Below are positions 43,985 through 51,770 of a DNA stretch of 64,000 nt, piece after piece. This stretch comes from Paenibacillus oralis. GTDB lineage: Bacteria > Bacillota > Bacilli > Paenibacillales > Paenibacillaceae. The notes under the pieces were generated by a model. That model saw only the letters and a program-made list of their open reading frames with translations, ran no database searches and was not told where the DNA came from. Numbering within the stretch: position 1 is the first letter of the stretch; each line of letters opens with the position of its first letter. The position numbers were made by a program, and so were the translations under genes. The stretch covers positions 2,862,527-2,926,526 of the forward strand of contig NZ_RRCN01000001.1 in NCBI RefSeq assembly GCF_003863965.1, in the 5' to 3' direction.

Positions 43985-44014
43985 TTGACGCCAAACTTTT
44001 TGGTATGCTAGTAT
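43985..44014 (+). promoter_or_regulatory. Promoter of the UroD-like/metQ/ProC-like/VOC operon
   Basis: TTGACG at 43985-43990 and TAGTAT at 44009-44014 are 18 bp apart, 55 bp before the start codon of the UroD-like gene. Confidence 0.55.
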
Positions 44015-44069
44015 GATTTAAACTTATCCAACCTGTTAACTCGGAATTGCTGGAGGGGAGAACAACGAC

Positions 44070-45095
44070 ATGGCAAACTGGAACAAAACGGCTCGATTTC
44101 AGGCCCTGTTGTCCGGCGAAACGGCGGATCGCCCGATTGTCAGCGGCTGGCATCATTTCTTGGATAAAGAACAAAATGCCGGGGACTTGGCGGAAGCCAC
44201 GATCGCTTTTACGCGGAAATTCGCCTGGGATTGGGTCAAGATCAATCCGCGCGCGACCTATTACGCGGAAACATGGGGAAACAGCTACGATTTCCGCGAT
44301 TACCGCACGGTGTTTCCCAAACAGACCGCGGCGGCCATTCGGGAGGCGGCCGATGTCTGGCGGGTTGAACCGCGGCGCGCGGCGGAATCGGCCCCGCTGG
44401 CGGAGCAGCTTCAGGCGGCCCGGCTGATCCGGGCCGGACTAACGGATACGCCGCTGACGCAAACCGTTTTCTCGCCGCTAACGGTATTGTTGTTCCTGGC
44501 GGGCAGGTCGGCTTACGTGAACGATACGGTTTACGGCAGCGAACATCCCGTTCCGCTGGAAGCTCTATTTGGCGGGCAGCGGGCCGGGGTGCACCGCGCT
44601 TTGCACGCTATTGCCGTAACTTTGGCGGAGTATGTGGAGGAGCTTGGCATGATCGGGATTGACGGCATTTTTTACGCGGTGACGGGAACCGCCCATCCGG
44701 GATTATTCGGCGAATCCGCTTTTAACGAGTTCTCAAGGCCTTATGATCACATCGTGCTCGAAGCGGCAAGTTTCGGCAAGCGGATCCTGCATACTTGCGG
44801 AGCTTTTTCCCAGCCTGAACGGTTTAACGATTATCCGATCGAGGGGATCAGTTGGGATACATATGCTGCCGGCAACGCCGGTTTGGATGCTCCGCTCCGT
44901 GCAACCAAGGTGGGAGGGATCGACCATGCCTTGTTCGCCGGCGGCGATCTTGAACGCGTCCGCGCGCAGGCCCGCGAAGCGCTGTTGCTGATGCGGGGCA
45001 AGCCGTTCCTGCTGGCGCCAAACTGCGCGGTGCCGGTGAATGCGACGGATGACGCTTTATACCAATTGCGCAATTCACTGGAAGAGGGGTTGTAA
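44070..45095 (+). CDS. Uroporphyrinogen decarboxylase-family protein with zinc-site residues (methyltransferase candidate)
   Basis: A 341-residue TIM-barrel protein of the UroD superfamily. It carries HTCG at 241-244 and PNCAVP near 317-322, i.e. the H-x-C...C arrangement by which MtaA/MtbA-type methyltransferases bind zinc to activate a thiol. It lacks the arginine-rich substrate region of true HemE. Good start (GGAGGGGAG). Two bases separate it from metQ, and it heads an operon with a ProC-like reductase and a VOC protein, which suggests methyl transfer to or from an imported amino-acid-like or sulfur compound. The reaction is not established. Confidence 0.8.
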   Translation: MANWNKTARFQALLSGETADRPIVSGWHHFLDKEQNAGDLAEATIAFTRKFAWDWVKINPRATYYAETWGNSYDFRDYRTVFPKQTAAAIREAADVWRVEPRRAAESAPLAEQLQAARLIRAGLTDTPLTQTVFSPLTVLLFLAGRSAYVNDTVYGSEHPVPLEALFGGQRAGVHRALHAIAVTLAEYVEELGMIGIDGIFYAVTGTAHPGLFGESAFNEFSRPYDHIVLEAASFGKRILHTCGAFSQPERFNDYPIEGISWDTYAAGNAGLDAPLRATKVGGIDHALFAGGDLERVRAQAREALLLMRGKPFLLAPNCAVPVNATDDALYQLRNSLEEGL

Positions 45096-45097
45096 CC

Positions 45098-45922
45098 ATG
45101 AAGAAATTTGCGGCTGTATTATTGATCGGACTATTGTTGGTGTTATCCGCCTGCGGCAAACAAAACACCGCCGGTCAAGACAAAAAGGAGATTACGGTTG
45201 GTTTCGGCGTCGGAACCTATGAGGAACAATTCCGGGCAGGCATCCTGCCGATCCTTGAGAAAAAAGGCTACAAGGTGAATATCAAGACATTTTCCCAGAA
45301 TATGCAGGTGAATCCGGCGATGCAGGAGGGCTCTATCGATGCCAGCGTGTTCCAGAGCACCGCTTACATGGAAGGGATCAATGACGAGTTGCACATGGAC
45401 ATGATCGGTATCACGTTTGCTCCCAGCGCGCCGCAAGGCTTGTATTCCGAGCGGCATCAGTCTTTGGACGAAGTGAAGGACGGCAGCACGGTGGCCGTTC
45501 CCAATGATCCGGTGAATCAGGAGCGCGCCGTCCGGATTTTGGAGGAGCTGGGCTGGGTGAAGGTGGCCGAAAATGCCGGCACGACCGACTTCAACTTGAA
45601 CAGCGTATCACCGGGGCAATACGCGATCGACATTCGGGTGCTGGATCCGGCGCAAATTTTGGTATCGCTGAAGGATGTCGATTTCGGGGTGGTGAACGGC
45701 AACTACATTGCCAATGCGAAACGGAAAATTACCGAGGCTTTGAAAATCGAAAACACGCCGGAACAGCACAAGATTATCGTATCTATAAATAAGGCCGACG
45801 AAAATACGCAATGGGCGAAAGATCTTAAAGCCGCGTATGAATCCCCGGAGTTCGAGGAGTACATCAAGTCTCAGGAGAAGTATGACGGATTTATTTTGCC
45901 GGCGGCATGGGAGAACAATTAA
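45098..45922 (+). CDS. metQ: MetQ/NlpA-family substrate-binding lipoprotein
   Basis: A 274-residue lipoprotein: signal peptide with lipobox LSAC, then KEITVGFGVGTYEEQFRAG, FSQNMQVNPAMQEGSIDASVFQ and VAVPNDPVNQERAVRILEELGWV, which follow the NlpA lipoprotein pattern. It should deliver substrate to MetNI, encoded on the other side of the divergent promoter. Some residues around the usual substrate pocket look altered (FQSTAYMEG instead of the common FQHxPYL), so the ligand may not be methionine itself. Confidence 0.9.
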   Translation: MKKFAAVLLIGLLLVLSACGKQNTAGQDKKEITVGFGVGTYEEQFRAGILPILEKKGYKVNIKTFSQNMQVNPAMQEGSIDASVFQSTAYMEGINDELHMDMIGITFAPSAPQGLYSERHQSLDEVKDGSTVAVPNDPVNQERAVRILEELGWVKVAENAGTTDFNLNSVSPGQYAIDIRVLDPAQILVSLKDVDFGVVNGNYIANAKRKITEALKIENTPEQHKIIVSINKADENTQWAKDLKAAYESPEFEEYIKSQEKYDGFILPAAWENN

Positions 45923-45940
45923 AAGAGGAGGTAATGTAAA

Positions 45941-46756
45941 ATGGCGCAGCAACGCATTCATTTCATCGGCGGAGGGCAGATGGCCGAAGCGATCATCCGG
46001 GCGCTTGTCAGCCGTGGGACGGTGCCGGCTCATCTGATCAGCGTGGCGGATATTCGGGAGGAGCGCGTGCATTATTTAAGTGAGACATACCGTATACAGG
46101 GGCCGGATGAACCGGACAAAGCGCTGAAGGATGCCGAGCTGATTGTGATTGGCGTGCGTCCTCAGGACGATTTGGCCGGCGTGGGCAGGACGATTCGCGA
46201 ATTTGCCGGCCGGAACAGCGTCATCGTATCGATCGTGGCGGGCGTGACCATAGCCAAACTGGAAAGTTATGTCGGCCCCGAGCGCTCCGTTGTCCGGGTT
46301 ATTCCAAACACGCTCACGGATACCGGCTTCGGATACAGCGGGGTGGCGTTTAATGAACATGCTGAACTTGCCCAGGTGGAAGAATTCCTGGGCGGGTTTG
46401 GCAAAGTGCAGGTGGTGGACGAAGCGCTGCTTGACGTTTTTACCGGTTACGGGGTGGCCGGGCCGAATTATGTCTATTATTTCATTGAATCCCTTGCCGA
46501 TGCGGGGGTGCTGGCCGGACTGCCGAGAGAACAGGCATGGCAGATCGCACTGGAAAATGTTGAAGGCGCGGTGGCGATGCTGCGGCATACCGGGCTGCAT
46601 CCACGCCAGCTTCTCGATATCAACAATTCCCCCGGCGGCGTGGGCATTAACGCATTGCACGAACTGAACCGCAGCGATTTTGCCGCCGGTTTGCAGCGAA
46701 GCGTGCTGACGGCGGTCAGACGGACTACGGAACTCGGAAAGGAAGTGTCCCAATGA
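45941..46756 (+). CDS. Pyrroline-5-carboxylate reductase-like protein (ProC family)
   Basis: A 271-residue protein. IHFIGGGQMAEAIIRALVSRG is the NAD(P)-binding start; VIGVRPQDDLAGVG, VSIVAGVTIAKLE and VIPNT follow the ProC fold; the C-terminal helical domain with GYGVAGPNYVYYFIESLADAGVLAGLPREQA and NNSPGGVG is the dimer and substrate region. The sequence replaces the family's usual MPN with IPN and the gene sits in a transporter operon, so it may act on a different imino acid or on the product of the UroD-like enzyme rather than make proline. AGAGGAGG precedes the ATG. Confidence 0.85.
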   Translation: MAQQRIHFIGGGQMAEAIIRALVSRGTVPAHLISVADIREERVHYLSETYRIQGPDEPDKALKDAELIVIGVRPQDDLAGVGRTIREFAGRNSVIVSIVAGVTIAKLESYVGPERSVVRVIPNTLTDTGFGYSGVAFNEHAELAQVEEFLGGFGKVQVVDEALLDVFTGYGVAGPNYVYYFIESLADAGVLAGLPREQAWQIALENVEGAVAMLRHTGLHPRQLLDINNSPGGVGINALHELNRSDFAAGLQRSVLTAVRRTTELGKEVSQ

Positions 46757-47529
46757 TGTTGAAATGGGACCATACTGTGCAATACGTCAACGATTTGGAG
46801 ACGCCGGTCGAGGCGTTTGCGAAATGGGGGCTGGCCGCTTTTAAAGGCGGCTCCCACAAGTTCTGGGGAACGTATAATGCGCTAAGTTATTTCGGATTAA
46901 CTTATATTGAATTTCTCGGGATTGAGGATCGGGAGCTTGCGGAAAAAATCGACTCGCCCAACGCGGTCGTGCGCGACGCTTTATCCGAGCTGCCTGCCCG
47001 CCAAGCGTTCAGCCGGGTTGCGCTGCGTACGGACGATATCGATGGGTTAGCATCCCGTTTACGGGCTCAGGGTCTTGACCTCTCGCCGATTTTGGACGGC
47101 CGGAGGCTCGATGCCCAAGGGAATTGGATCGAATGGCGGATGTTTACAATTGACGGACACTACCGGGGTTTGCCTTATCCATTTATCCTGCAATGGAACG
47201 GTACGGATGCGGAGCGTTTGTCGGGGCTGAAAGCAACAGGGGTCATCAAAGACCACCCCGCCGGAGAAGTGGCCATTCAAAGGGCCGTGTTTACGGTCTC
47301 CGATCCGGCGGCGGCAGCCGCTCATTGGCAGGAGTTATTCGGTTTGCCGTTGCTGGAATCGGCGCCCGGCGGCGAAACGGCCGAGCTTGGGATCGGAGAC
47401 AAGTCGTTTCTGTTCAAGCGGGGGGAAGCGGAGCGGTTAACGCAGCTTGTTTTTAAGACCAACGCGCCGGATTTGCAGAACAGGACGCTGGAAATCGGCG
47501 CAGCGCAGTTTGTTTTTTTGCCGGCATAA
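46753..47529 (+). CDS. VOC-family protein with glyoxalase-like domain
   Basis: A 258-residue protein starting in the stop of the previous gene (ATGA). LKWDHTVQYVNDLETPVEAFAKWGL at the N-terminus, KFWGTYNALSYFGLTYIEFLGI and PYPFILQWNG match the glyoxalase-like (Glyoxalase_3) pattern; a second shorter module follows from about residue 175 (AVFTVSDPAAAAAHWQELFGL). Such folds bind a divalent metal. A catalytic role in the pathway is suggested only by its place as last gene of the operon. A strong terminator follows. Confidence 0.82.
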   Translation: MMLKWDHTVQYVNDLETPVEAFAKWGLAAFKGGSHKFWGTYNALSYFGLTYIEFLGIEDRELAEKIDSPNAVVRDALSELPARQAFSRVALRTDDIDGLASRLRAQGLDLSPILDGRRLDAQGNWIEWRMFTIDGHYRGLPYPFILQWNGTDAERLSGLKATGVIKDHPAGEVAIQRAVFTVSDPAAAAAHWQELFGLPLLESAPGGETAELGIGDKSFLFKRGEAERLTQLVFKTNAPDLQNRTLEIGAAQFVFLPA

Positions 47530-47545
47530 GTTAATGAAAAATATC

Positions 47546-47592
47546 GAGTCTGCCTCGTATAGCCATAGCGGCTTATGAGGCAGACTCTTTGT
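47546..47592. terminator. Rho-independent terminator after the VOC gene
   Basis: GAGTCTGCCTC and GAGGCAGACTC form perfect 11-base arms followed by TTTGTTGTTTT. It may also serve the convergent AraC gene. Confidence 0.8.
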
Positions 47593-47616
47593 TGTTTTGC
47601 TAGCGTTGTTGGCCCT

Positions 47617-48528
47617 TTAGGCTTCGGACTTGGAATTCGCCGGCTGGACGGGAATGTAAATGTCGATCTGCTTGCCTTCCTTCGGGTAGCAGCGTTCATC
47701 GTACCATTCGAAATCGGGGGCGTTTATCTGCTCGTAACCGGATGCGGGGAACCAGTTCGCAAAAATCTCATCCCAGGTCGTTTGGATGGATGTGCTGAAA
47801 TTTTCCTCGCCGGCCGGTGGCGTTGTAAAGATAGCATAAGTAGCCGCCGGAATGAGATATTCCGTTATGCCCTCCGGAACCTCGGCCGCTTCGTCCACTT
47901 CAAAGCCGATGATATATTGGAAGGTACCGTCTTCGTCGGCAGGGGAGCAGACGCCAAGCTCGACGTTTGGATTTTTTCTCCCGGGAATCCGTTCTCCGAG
48001 CCGCTCTTGTATGTATGTTTGCCAAAATGCCGGAATATCGTCATGGTTTTTGCCTTCCACGATGGAGCTTTGCATCGCGTAGCCCAAAATCCGCATGGCG
48101 GGCAGTTGTTCGATACGGTATTGCATGATTTGATCTCCCCAATCACTGGTTATTTGCGCATCGAAGGTCAGAACAGGCGCGGCGCGCGGCACGAGAAACG
48201 GCGGACGGCCCAGCTTCCGGCATTCCGTCGGCAGGATGCCGTACATTTTCCGGAACGCCCGGGTAAACACCTCATGGGAGCCGAAGCCGCACCGCAGCGC
48301 GATATCCAGCACCTTCAAATCGGTTTCGGTCAGCAGCTCCGCCGCCTTCGACAATCTCCGTTTCCGCACATAGGAAGTGACCGTGTCGCCGACAAAGTAC
48401 AAGAAAGTGCGGTGAAAATGGTATTCGGAGTAAAACATCGCGCTGGCGATCCTGCTTAGCGTTAACTCTTCGCCGAGCCGCTCTTCAATATAATCGATGC
48501 TTTGCTTAATAGTGCTGACAGCGTTCAT
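47617..48528 (-). CDS. AraC-family regulator with GyrI-like effector-binding domain
   Basis: About 303 residues: two helix-turn-helix motifs at the N-terminus (LTLSRIASAMFYSEYHFHRTF and LKVLDIALRCGFGSHEVFTRAF) and a C-terminal GyrI-like domain (about 140-290) starting YRIEQLPAMRILGYAMQ and ending with FEWYDERCYP. This is the SoxS/Rob-like fused layout of YdeE/AdaA-type regulators, often sensing small drugs. The ATG at 48528 lies six bases after GGAGG. Its target is unknown. Confidence 0.9.
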   Translation of the reverse strand: MNAVSTIKQSIDYIEERLGEELTLSRIASAMFYSEYHFHRTFLYFVGDTVTSYVRKRRLSKAAELLTETDLKVLDIALRCGFGSHEVFTRAFRKMYGILPTECRKLGRPPFLVPRAAPVLTFDAQITSDWGDQIMQYRIEQLPAMRILGYAMQSSIVEGKNHDDIPAFWQTYIQERLGERIPGRKNPNVELGVCSPADEDGTFQYIIGFEVDEAAEVPEGITEYLIPAATYAIFTTPPAGEENFSTSIQTTWDEIFANWFPASGYEQINAPDFEWYDERCYPKEGKQIDIYIPVQPANSKSEA

Positions 48529-48683
48529 GAACATCCTCCAGACCGGTCTATGTGATTAGTATAAACGGGGGGCGCCGCTTCTTCTTGATCATTCTTGCTT
48601 TCCGCAAAACAGGGAGGGGGGACAGAACTACGGCCCTGCTCCAACAAATCTAGTAAAACGATCGGGAAGTAAGGTGGTTCATC

Positions 48684-48902
48684 TGCGATAGCGGAACTTT
48701 ATGGTCTTATTTTTCTGATTGGAACATGATCAATCCCATTAGCGGAATTTTTTGTCCTTATTTTCCTATGAACGGTGCGCAAGGTGGCTTTTTCTTTATG
48801 ATTCGGGAGAATAACGGTATAAATTTCCCCTATTTCTCTCGAAGTGGATACTATCGCTAAAATAACGGTATTTTTTTCCTTTATGCTTTCGCCAGAGTTT
48901 TT
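48684..48902 (-). repeat. Family A four-unit element, copy A6
   Basis: Plus-strand units: TAGCGGAACTTTATGG at 48689, TTAGCGGAATTTTTTGTCC near 48739, reversed GGGAGAATAACGG near 48807 and AAAATAACGGTATTTTTTTCC near 48858. In this copy CGC/GCG of other copies has become CGG/CCG on both sides in the reversed units. It lies in the 656-bp gap between divergent AraC and AcpS genes. Confidence 0.85.
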
Positions 48903-49131
48903 AAACAAGCTAACTTTTGCAGTTTTTCCTACCGTCCATAAGAATAGCAAGAGTGAAATGGCCGGGGCTAGTCCGAGGGAGGCGAGACGGGGGAGTTTTC
49001 GGGATCGTACCGTACTTGTGCTCGTGGGCAACACCTGTGCCATTACGCGCATAGGGACGCGGCGGGCGCTGTTTTGTCCCTGCCGAACTCGCGCCGGAGC
49101 GGCTTCCCTGTTACAATGTGAGTGGCGGCTG

Positions 49132-49150
49132 TGCAGGGATAAGCCCTGCA
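49132..49150 (+). promoter_or_regulatory. Hairpin in the acpS leader
   Basis: TGCAGGG, loop ATAAG, CCCTGCA: seven perfect base pairs, ending 34 bp before the acpS start and without a T tract, so not a terminator. Between it and element A6 I see no gene. Confidence 0.4.
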
Positions 49151-49184
49151 TATGCCGTGATGCATAGGGAAGAAGGGAAACGTT

Positions 49185-49577
49185 TTGATATACGGTATCG
49201 GACATGACATCGTTGAAATCGGCCGCGTTCAGCGTATGCTCAGCGGCGCGAGCGGTGAGCGGCTGACGCGGCGCATATTGACTGCGGCCGAGCGGCGGCT
49301 GCCGGGGCAAGCCGCGCGTCCGGCGGAATTTTTGGCGGGGCGTTTCGCGGCCAAGGAAGCGGTGAGCAAGGCGTTTGGCTGCGGTATCGGGAGGACGCTT
49401 GGGTTTGCGGACATGGAGATTTTACCGGATACGAGCGGCAAGCCGTGCGTATTTATGCCGCCGGAAGCCTGGGAGCGGCTGGGGTTAACGGGCCATGGCC
49501 GGTATACGATCCATTTGAGCATCACGCATGAGCGGCAGTTGGCTTCCGCTTTTGCCGTGGTGGAACGCGTGGAATAG
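49185..49577 (+). CDS. acpS: Holo-[acyl-carrier-protein] synthase
   Basis: A 130-residue phosphopantetheinyl transferase. IYGIGHDIVEIGRVQRM contains the metal-binding Asp, FLAGRFAAKEAVSKAFG the metal-binding Glu and catalytic Lys, and IHLSITHERQLASAFAVVE the C-terminal motif. It transfers the 4'-phosphopantetheine arm of CoA to apo-ACP for fatty acid synthesis. TTG start preceded by GAAGGGAAA. MutY follows 12 bp downstream, so they form one unit. Confidence 0.95.
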   Translation: MIYGIGHDIVEIGRVQRMLSGASGERLTRRILTAAERRLPGQAARPAEFLAGRFAAKEAVSKAFGCGIGRTLGFADMEILPDTSGKPCVFMPPEAWERLGLTGHGRYTIHLSITHERQLASAFAVVERVE

Positions 49578-49589
49578 AAGGAGTGCCAG

Positions 49590-51026
49590 ATGCAGGAGAG
49601 CAGAGAAAACAAAATTTTCTTTAGTACGGAGCTGCTGGAATGGTATGAACGCTCCAAGCGGGATTTGCCTTGGCGCAGACACCGCGATCCGTATTATATT
49701 TGGGTTTCGGAAATCATGCTGCAGCAGACGCGCGTGGATACGGTGATCCCGTATTTTCAGCGGTTTATCGAGCGGTTTCCGACGATCCGGGATTTGGCGG
49801 AAGCCCCGGAGGAAGACGTGCTGAAATGCTGGGAGGGGCTCGGGTATTATTCGCGGGCCCGCAACCTGCAGGCGGCCGCGCGCCAGGTGGTCGAGCGGCA
49901 CGGCGGGGTTGTGCCGGACAACAAGGCCGACGTGTCGGCATTGAAAGGAGTCGGCCCGTATACGGCGGGGGCGATCATGAGCATTGCCTTTAACCGGCCC
50001 GAGCCGGCCGTCGACGGAAACGTCATGCGGGTGCTGTCGCGGTATTTCCTGATCGAAGAGGATATCATGAAAACCGGGACGCGCACGCTGATGGAGGAGC
50101 TGGCGGCGGAGCTGATCCCCGAGGGCCGGGCCGCGGATTTTAATCAGGCGCTGATGGAGCTAGGGGCGTTAGTCTGTACGCGCAAGTCGCCGCAATGCCT
50201 GATTTGCCCGGTCATGGCCCGCTGCGCCGGGCGGCTTGCCGGCGCGGAGGAGCGCCTGCCGGTGAAGAGCAAGGCGAAGCCGCCGCGGCCGGAATACCGG
50301 CTCGTCGCCCTCGTGGAGGGCGGCGGGGCGCTGGCGGGCCGCGTGCTCGTGCGCCGGCGGCCGGACACGGGGCTGCTCGCACGGATGTGGGAGCTGCCCC
50401 ATATCCCGGCCGACGCCGTGCCGGGCGAAGGCGCCGGGCTGCCGGACGGCCCGGCGATGGATCGGCTGGCGGTGGCGCTGGCCGGTGCAGGTGTGCCGGC
50501 GCGGCCGGGGGAAGCGTGGATGAACGCGGAGCATACGTTCAGCCACATTCACTGGAACCTCCGCGTGTTCCGGTTCGCCGCGGAGACCACTGCCGGCCAG
50601 GCCGCCAGCGGCGGGGCTGCTAACGGTGGGGCCATGAAGGGCGGGGCCGAAAACGGTGCGGGCGGCAACGCCGGGGCCGCGAACGGCCGGACTTCCTACG
50701 CCGGGGCCGCCAGTGCCGGGACTGCCAGCACCTATCAAGCCGCGCAGTATCCGGCGGAAGCCGGTTCGGCCGCCTTATTCGCCGCCGAGACCGCCGCGGC
50801 TTATGAAGCCGGAGCTCCTTTGGCTTTGGCCGGCGCAGCGAGCGCGTCTTCGGACACGGCTGCGCCGGGAGCGGCATCTCCGTCCGGAGGCGGGACAAGG
50901 CAGGAGGGCTTCGATCTGGCCGCAGACTCCGCGGAATACCGCTGGATTACCCGGGAAGACATGGAGAGCCTGGCGTTTCCGAACGTTTTTTTGCGGATAT
51001 TGAACCGGTATTTTAAACAAGTATAG
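49590..51026 (+). CDS. mutY: A/G-specific adenine glycosylase with a large Ala/Gly-rich insertion
   Basis: A 478-residue protein, about 110 residues longer than usual MutY. The helix-hairpin-helix and catalytic region is intact (IMLQQTRVDTVIPYF, LKGVGPYTAGAIMSIAF, PAVDGNVMRV) and the 4Fe-4S motif is C-X6-C-X2-C-X5-C in CTRKSPQCLICPVMARC. The C-terminal MutT-like domain (from about 230) is interrupted at about residues 331-445 by low-complexity GGAANGGAMKGG and AETAAAYEAGAP sequence, then resumes with YRWITREDMESLAFPNV. It removes A opposite 8-oxoG. Function is probably kept, as the insertion lies in a loop. Confidence 0.93.
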   Translation: MQESRENKIFFSTELLEWYERSKRDLPWRRHRDPYYIWVSEIMLQQTRVDTVIPYFQRFIERFPTIRDLAEAPEEDVLKCWEGLGYYSRARNLQAAARQVVERHGGVVPDNKADVSALKGVGPYTAGAIMSIAFNRPEPAVDGNVMRVLSRYFLIEEDIMKTGTRTLMEELAAELIPEGRAADFNQALMELGALVCTRKSPQCLICPVMARCAGRLAGAEERLPVKSKAKPPRPEYRLVALVEGGGALAGRVLVRRRPDTGLLARMWELPHIPADAVPGEGAGLPDGPAMDRLAVALAGAGVPARPGEAWMNAEHTFSHIHWNLRVFRFAAETTAGQAASGGAANGGAMKGGAENGAGGNAGAANGRTSYAGAASAGTASTYQAAQYPAEAGSAALFAAETAAAYEAGAPLALAGAASASSDTAAPGAASPSGGGTRQEGFDLAADSAEYRWITREDMESLAFPNVFLRILNRYFKQV

Positions 51027-51028
51027 GC

Positions 51029-51075
51029 AAAAACCGCACTTTGGGGGTTATACCTGGGTGCGGTTTTCTTTTTAC
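51029..51075 (+). terminator. Rho-independent terminator after mutY
   Basis: AAAACCGCAC and GTGCGGTTTTC pair, followed by a T run (TTTTT). Confidence 0.75.
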
Positions 51076-51087
51076 GTTGAAACGTGG

Positions 51088-51175
51088 CTAACGGACTCGA
51101 GAGACGCTAAGAGCTCAAAAACAAGCGTTCCGAAAATGTAACGAACAGCACATGCGAGAGAGACAGATACAGGGA
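51088..51175 (-). repeat. Half family B element (B3)
   Basis: TAACGGACTCGAGAGACGC at 51089 and TGTAACGAACAGCACATGC at 51137 (TAACG at 51139) repeat at exactly 50 bp. The first resembles B1 unit 4 and the second, including AAAATGTAACG, resembles unit 3 of B1 and B2. No opposing pair is visible downstream. Confidence 0.5.
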
Positions 51176-51249
51176 AAACGAACCCACGTAGGGTACCACA
51201 ATACATGTTCCATTTGGAAGGAACCAATAGTTTGGCGGATTAACTCAAC

Positions 51250-51427
51250 TGCAAAAGTGCATCTCATTTTCCCGTAACCTGCCTATTTTGAGTGTGTGAG
51301 ATGTAAAAGTACATTTGAATAGGGGCTATTTGATAAAAAAGAGAATTTTGGCCGGAAATGGACTGCACTTTTGCATTTGACGAGCCTTTTTCGAGGATTA
51401 TCGACAAAAATCGCATGCACTTTTGCA
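51250..51427. repeat. Family D four-unit palindromic element
   Basis: Units: TGCAAAAGTGCAT at 51250, TGTAAAAGTACAT at 51302, then reversed TGCACTTTTGCA at 51364 and 51416. Steps are 52, 62 and 52 bp. In unit 2 both arms changed together (C to T and G to A), keeping the palindrome. It lies between mutY and the beta-glucan locus. Confidence 0.85.
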
Positions 51428-51440
51428 TTTCGTGAAGTTT

Positions 51441-51770
51441 CGCGCTACTGAAGTCACACGTCGCCGAGTCTCTTACCGCAGAAGCCCCGTCCCACCGAAT
51501 CTGACGTCGCCGAATCTCGCGTCACAGAGTCTCGCGCTACTGAAATCACACTTCGCCGAGTCTCTCACCGCAGAAGCCCCGCCCCACCGAATCCCACGTC
51601 GTTAATCTCGCCCCACCGAATCCCACGTCGCCAATCTCGCCCCATCGAATCTCCCGCCGTCGAATTTCGCACCGCAAAAGCCGCGCCCTACCGTATCTCG
51701 CACCGCAGAGTTCTTCCGCCACCGAATCCCGGATCACTGGTATCTTCCGCCGCAGCAATCTAGTGCCGCA
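51441..51770. repeat. Degenerate tandem repeat array
   Basis: A block beginning CGCGCTACTGAAGTCACAC at 51441 recurs at 51533 (CGCGCTACTGAAATCACAC), a 92-bp period. Inside and beyond are many copies of a 15-18-bp motif of type CACCGAATCTCGC or CCGCAGAAGCC. The composition (C-rich on this strand) differs from the flanks. A 70-codon minus-strand frame exists across part of it but has no start signal or family likeness; I treat it as non-coding. Confidence 0.75.

Noticed and set aside
43875..44069. Possible SAM (S-box) riboswitch before metN
   Set aside because: I looked for the conserved CTTATCAAGAG and GGCCC-type motifs on the minus strand and did not find them; the region is A/T-rich without a terminator hairpin.
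51546..51758. A 70-codon minus-strand frame with repeats of GEIGDVGFGGARL type
   Set aside because: It follows from the tandem DNA repeat; it has no start signal and no recognisable family.
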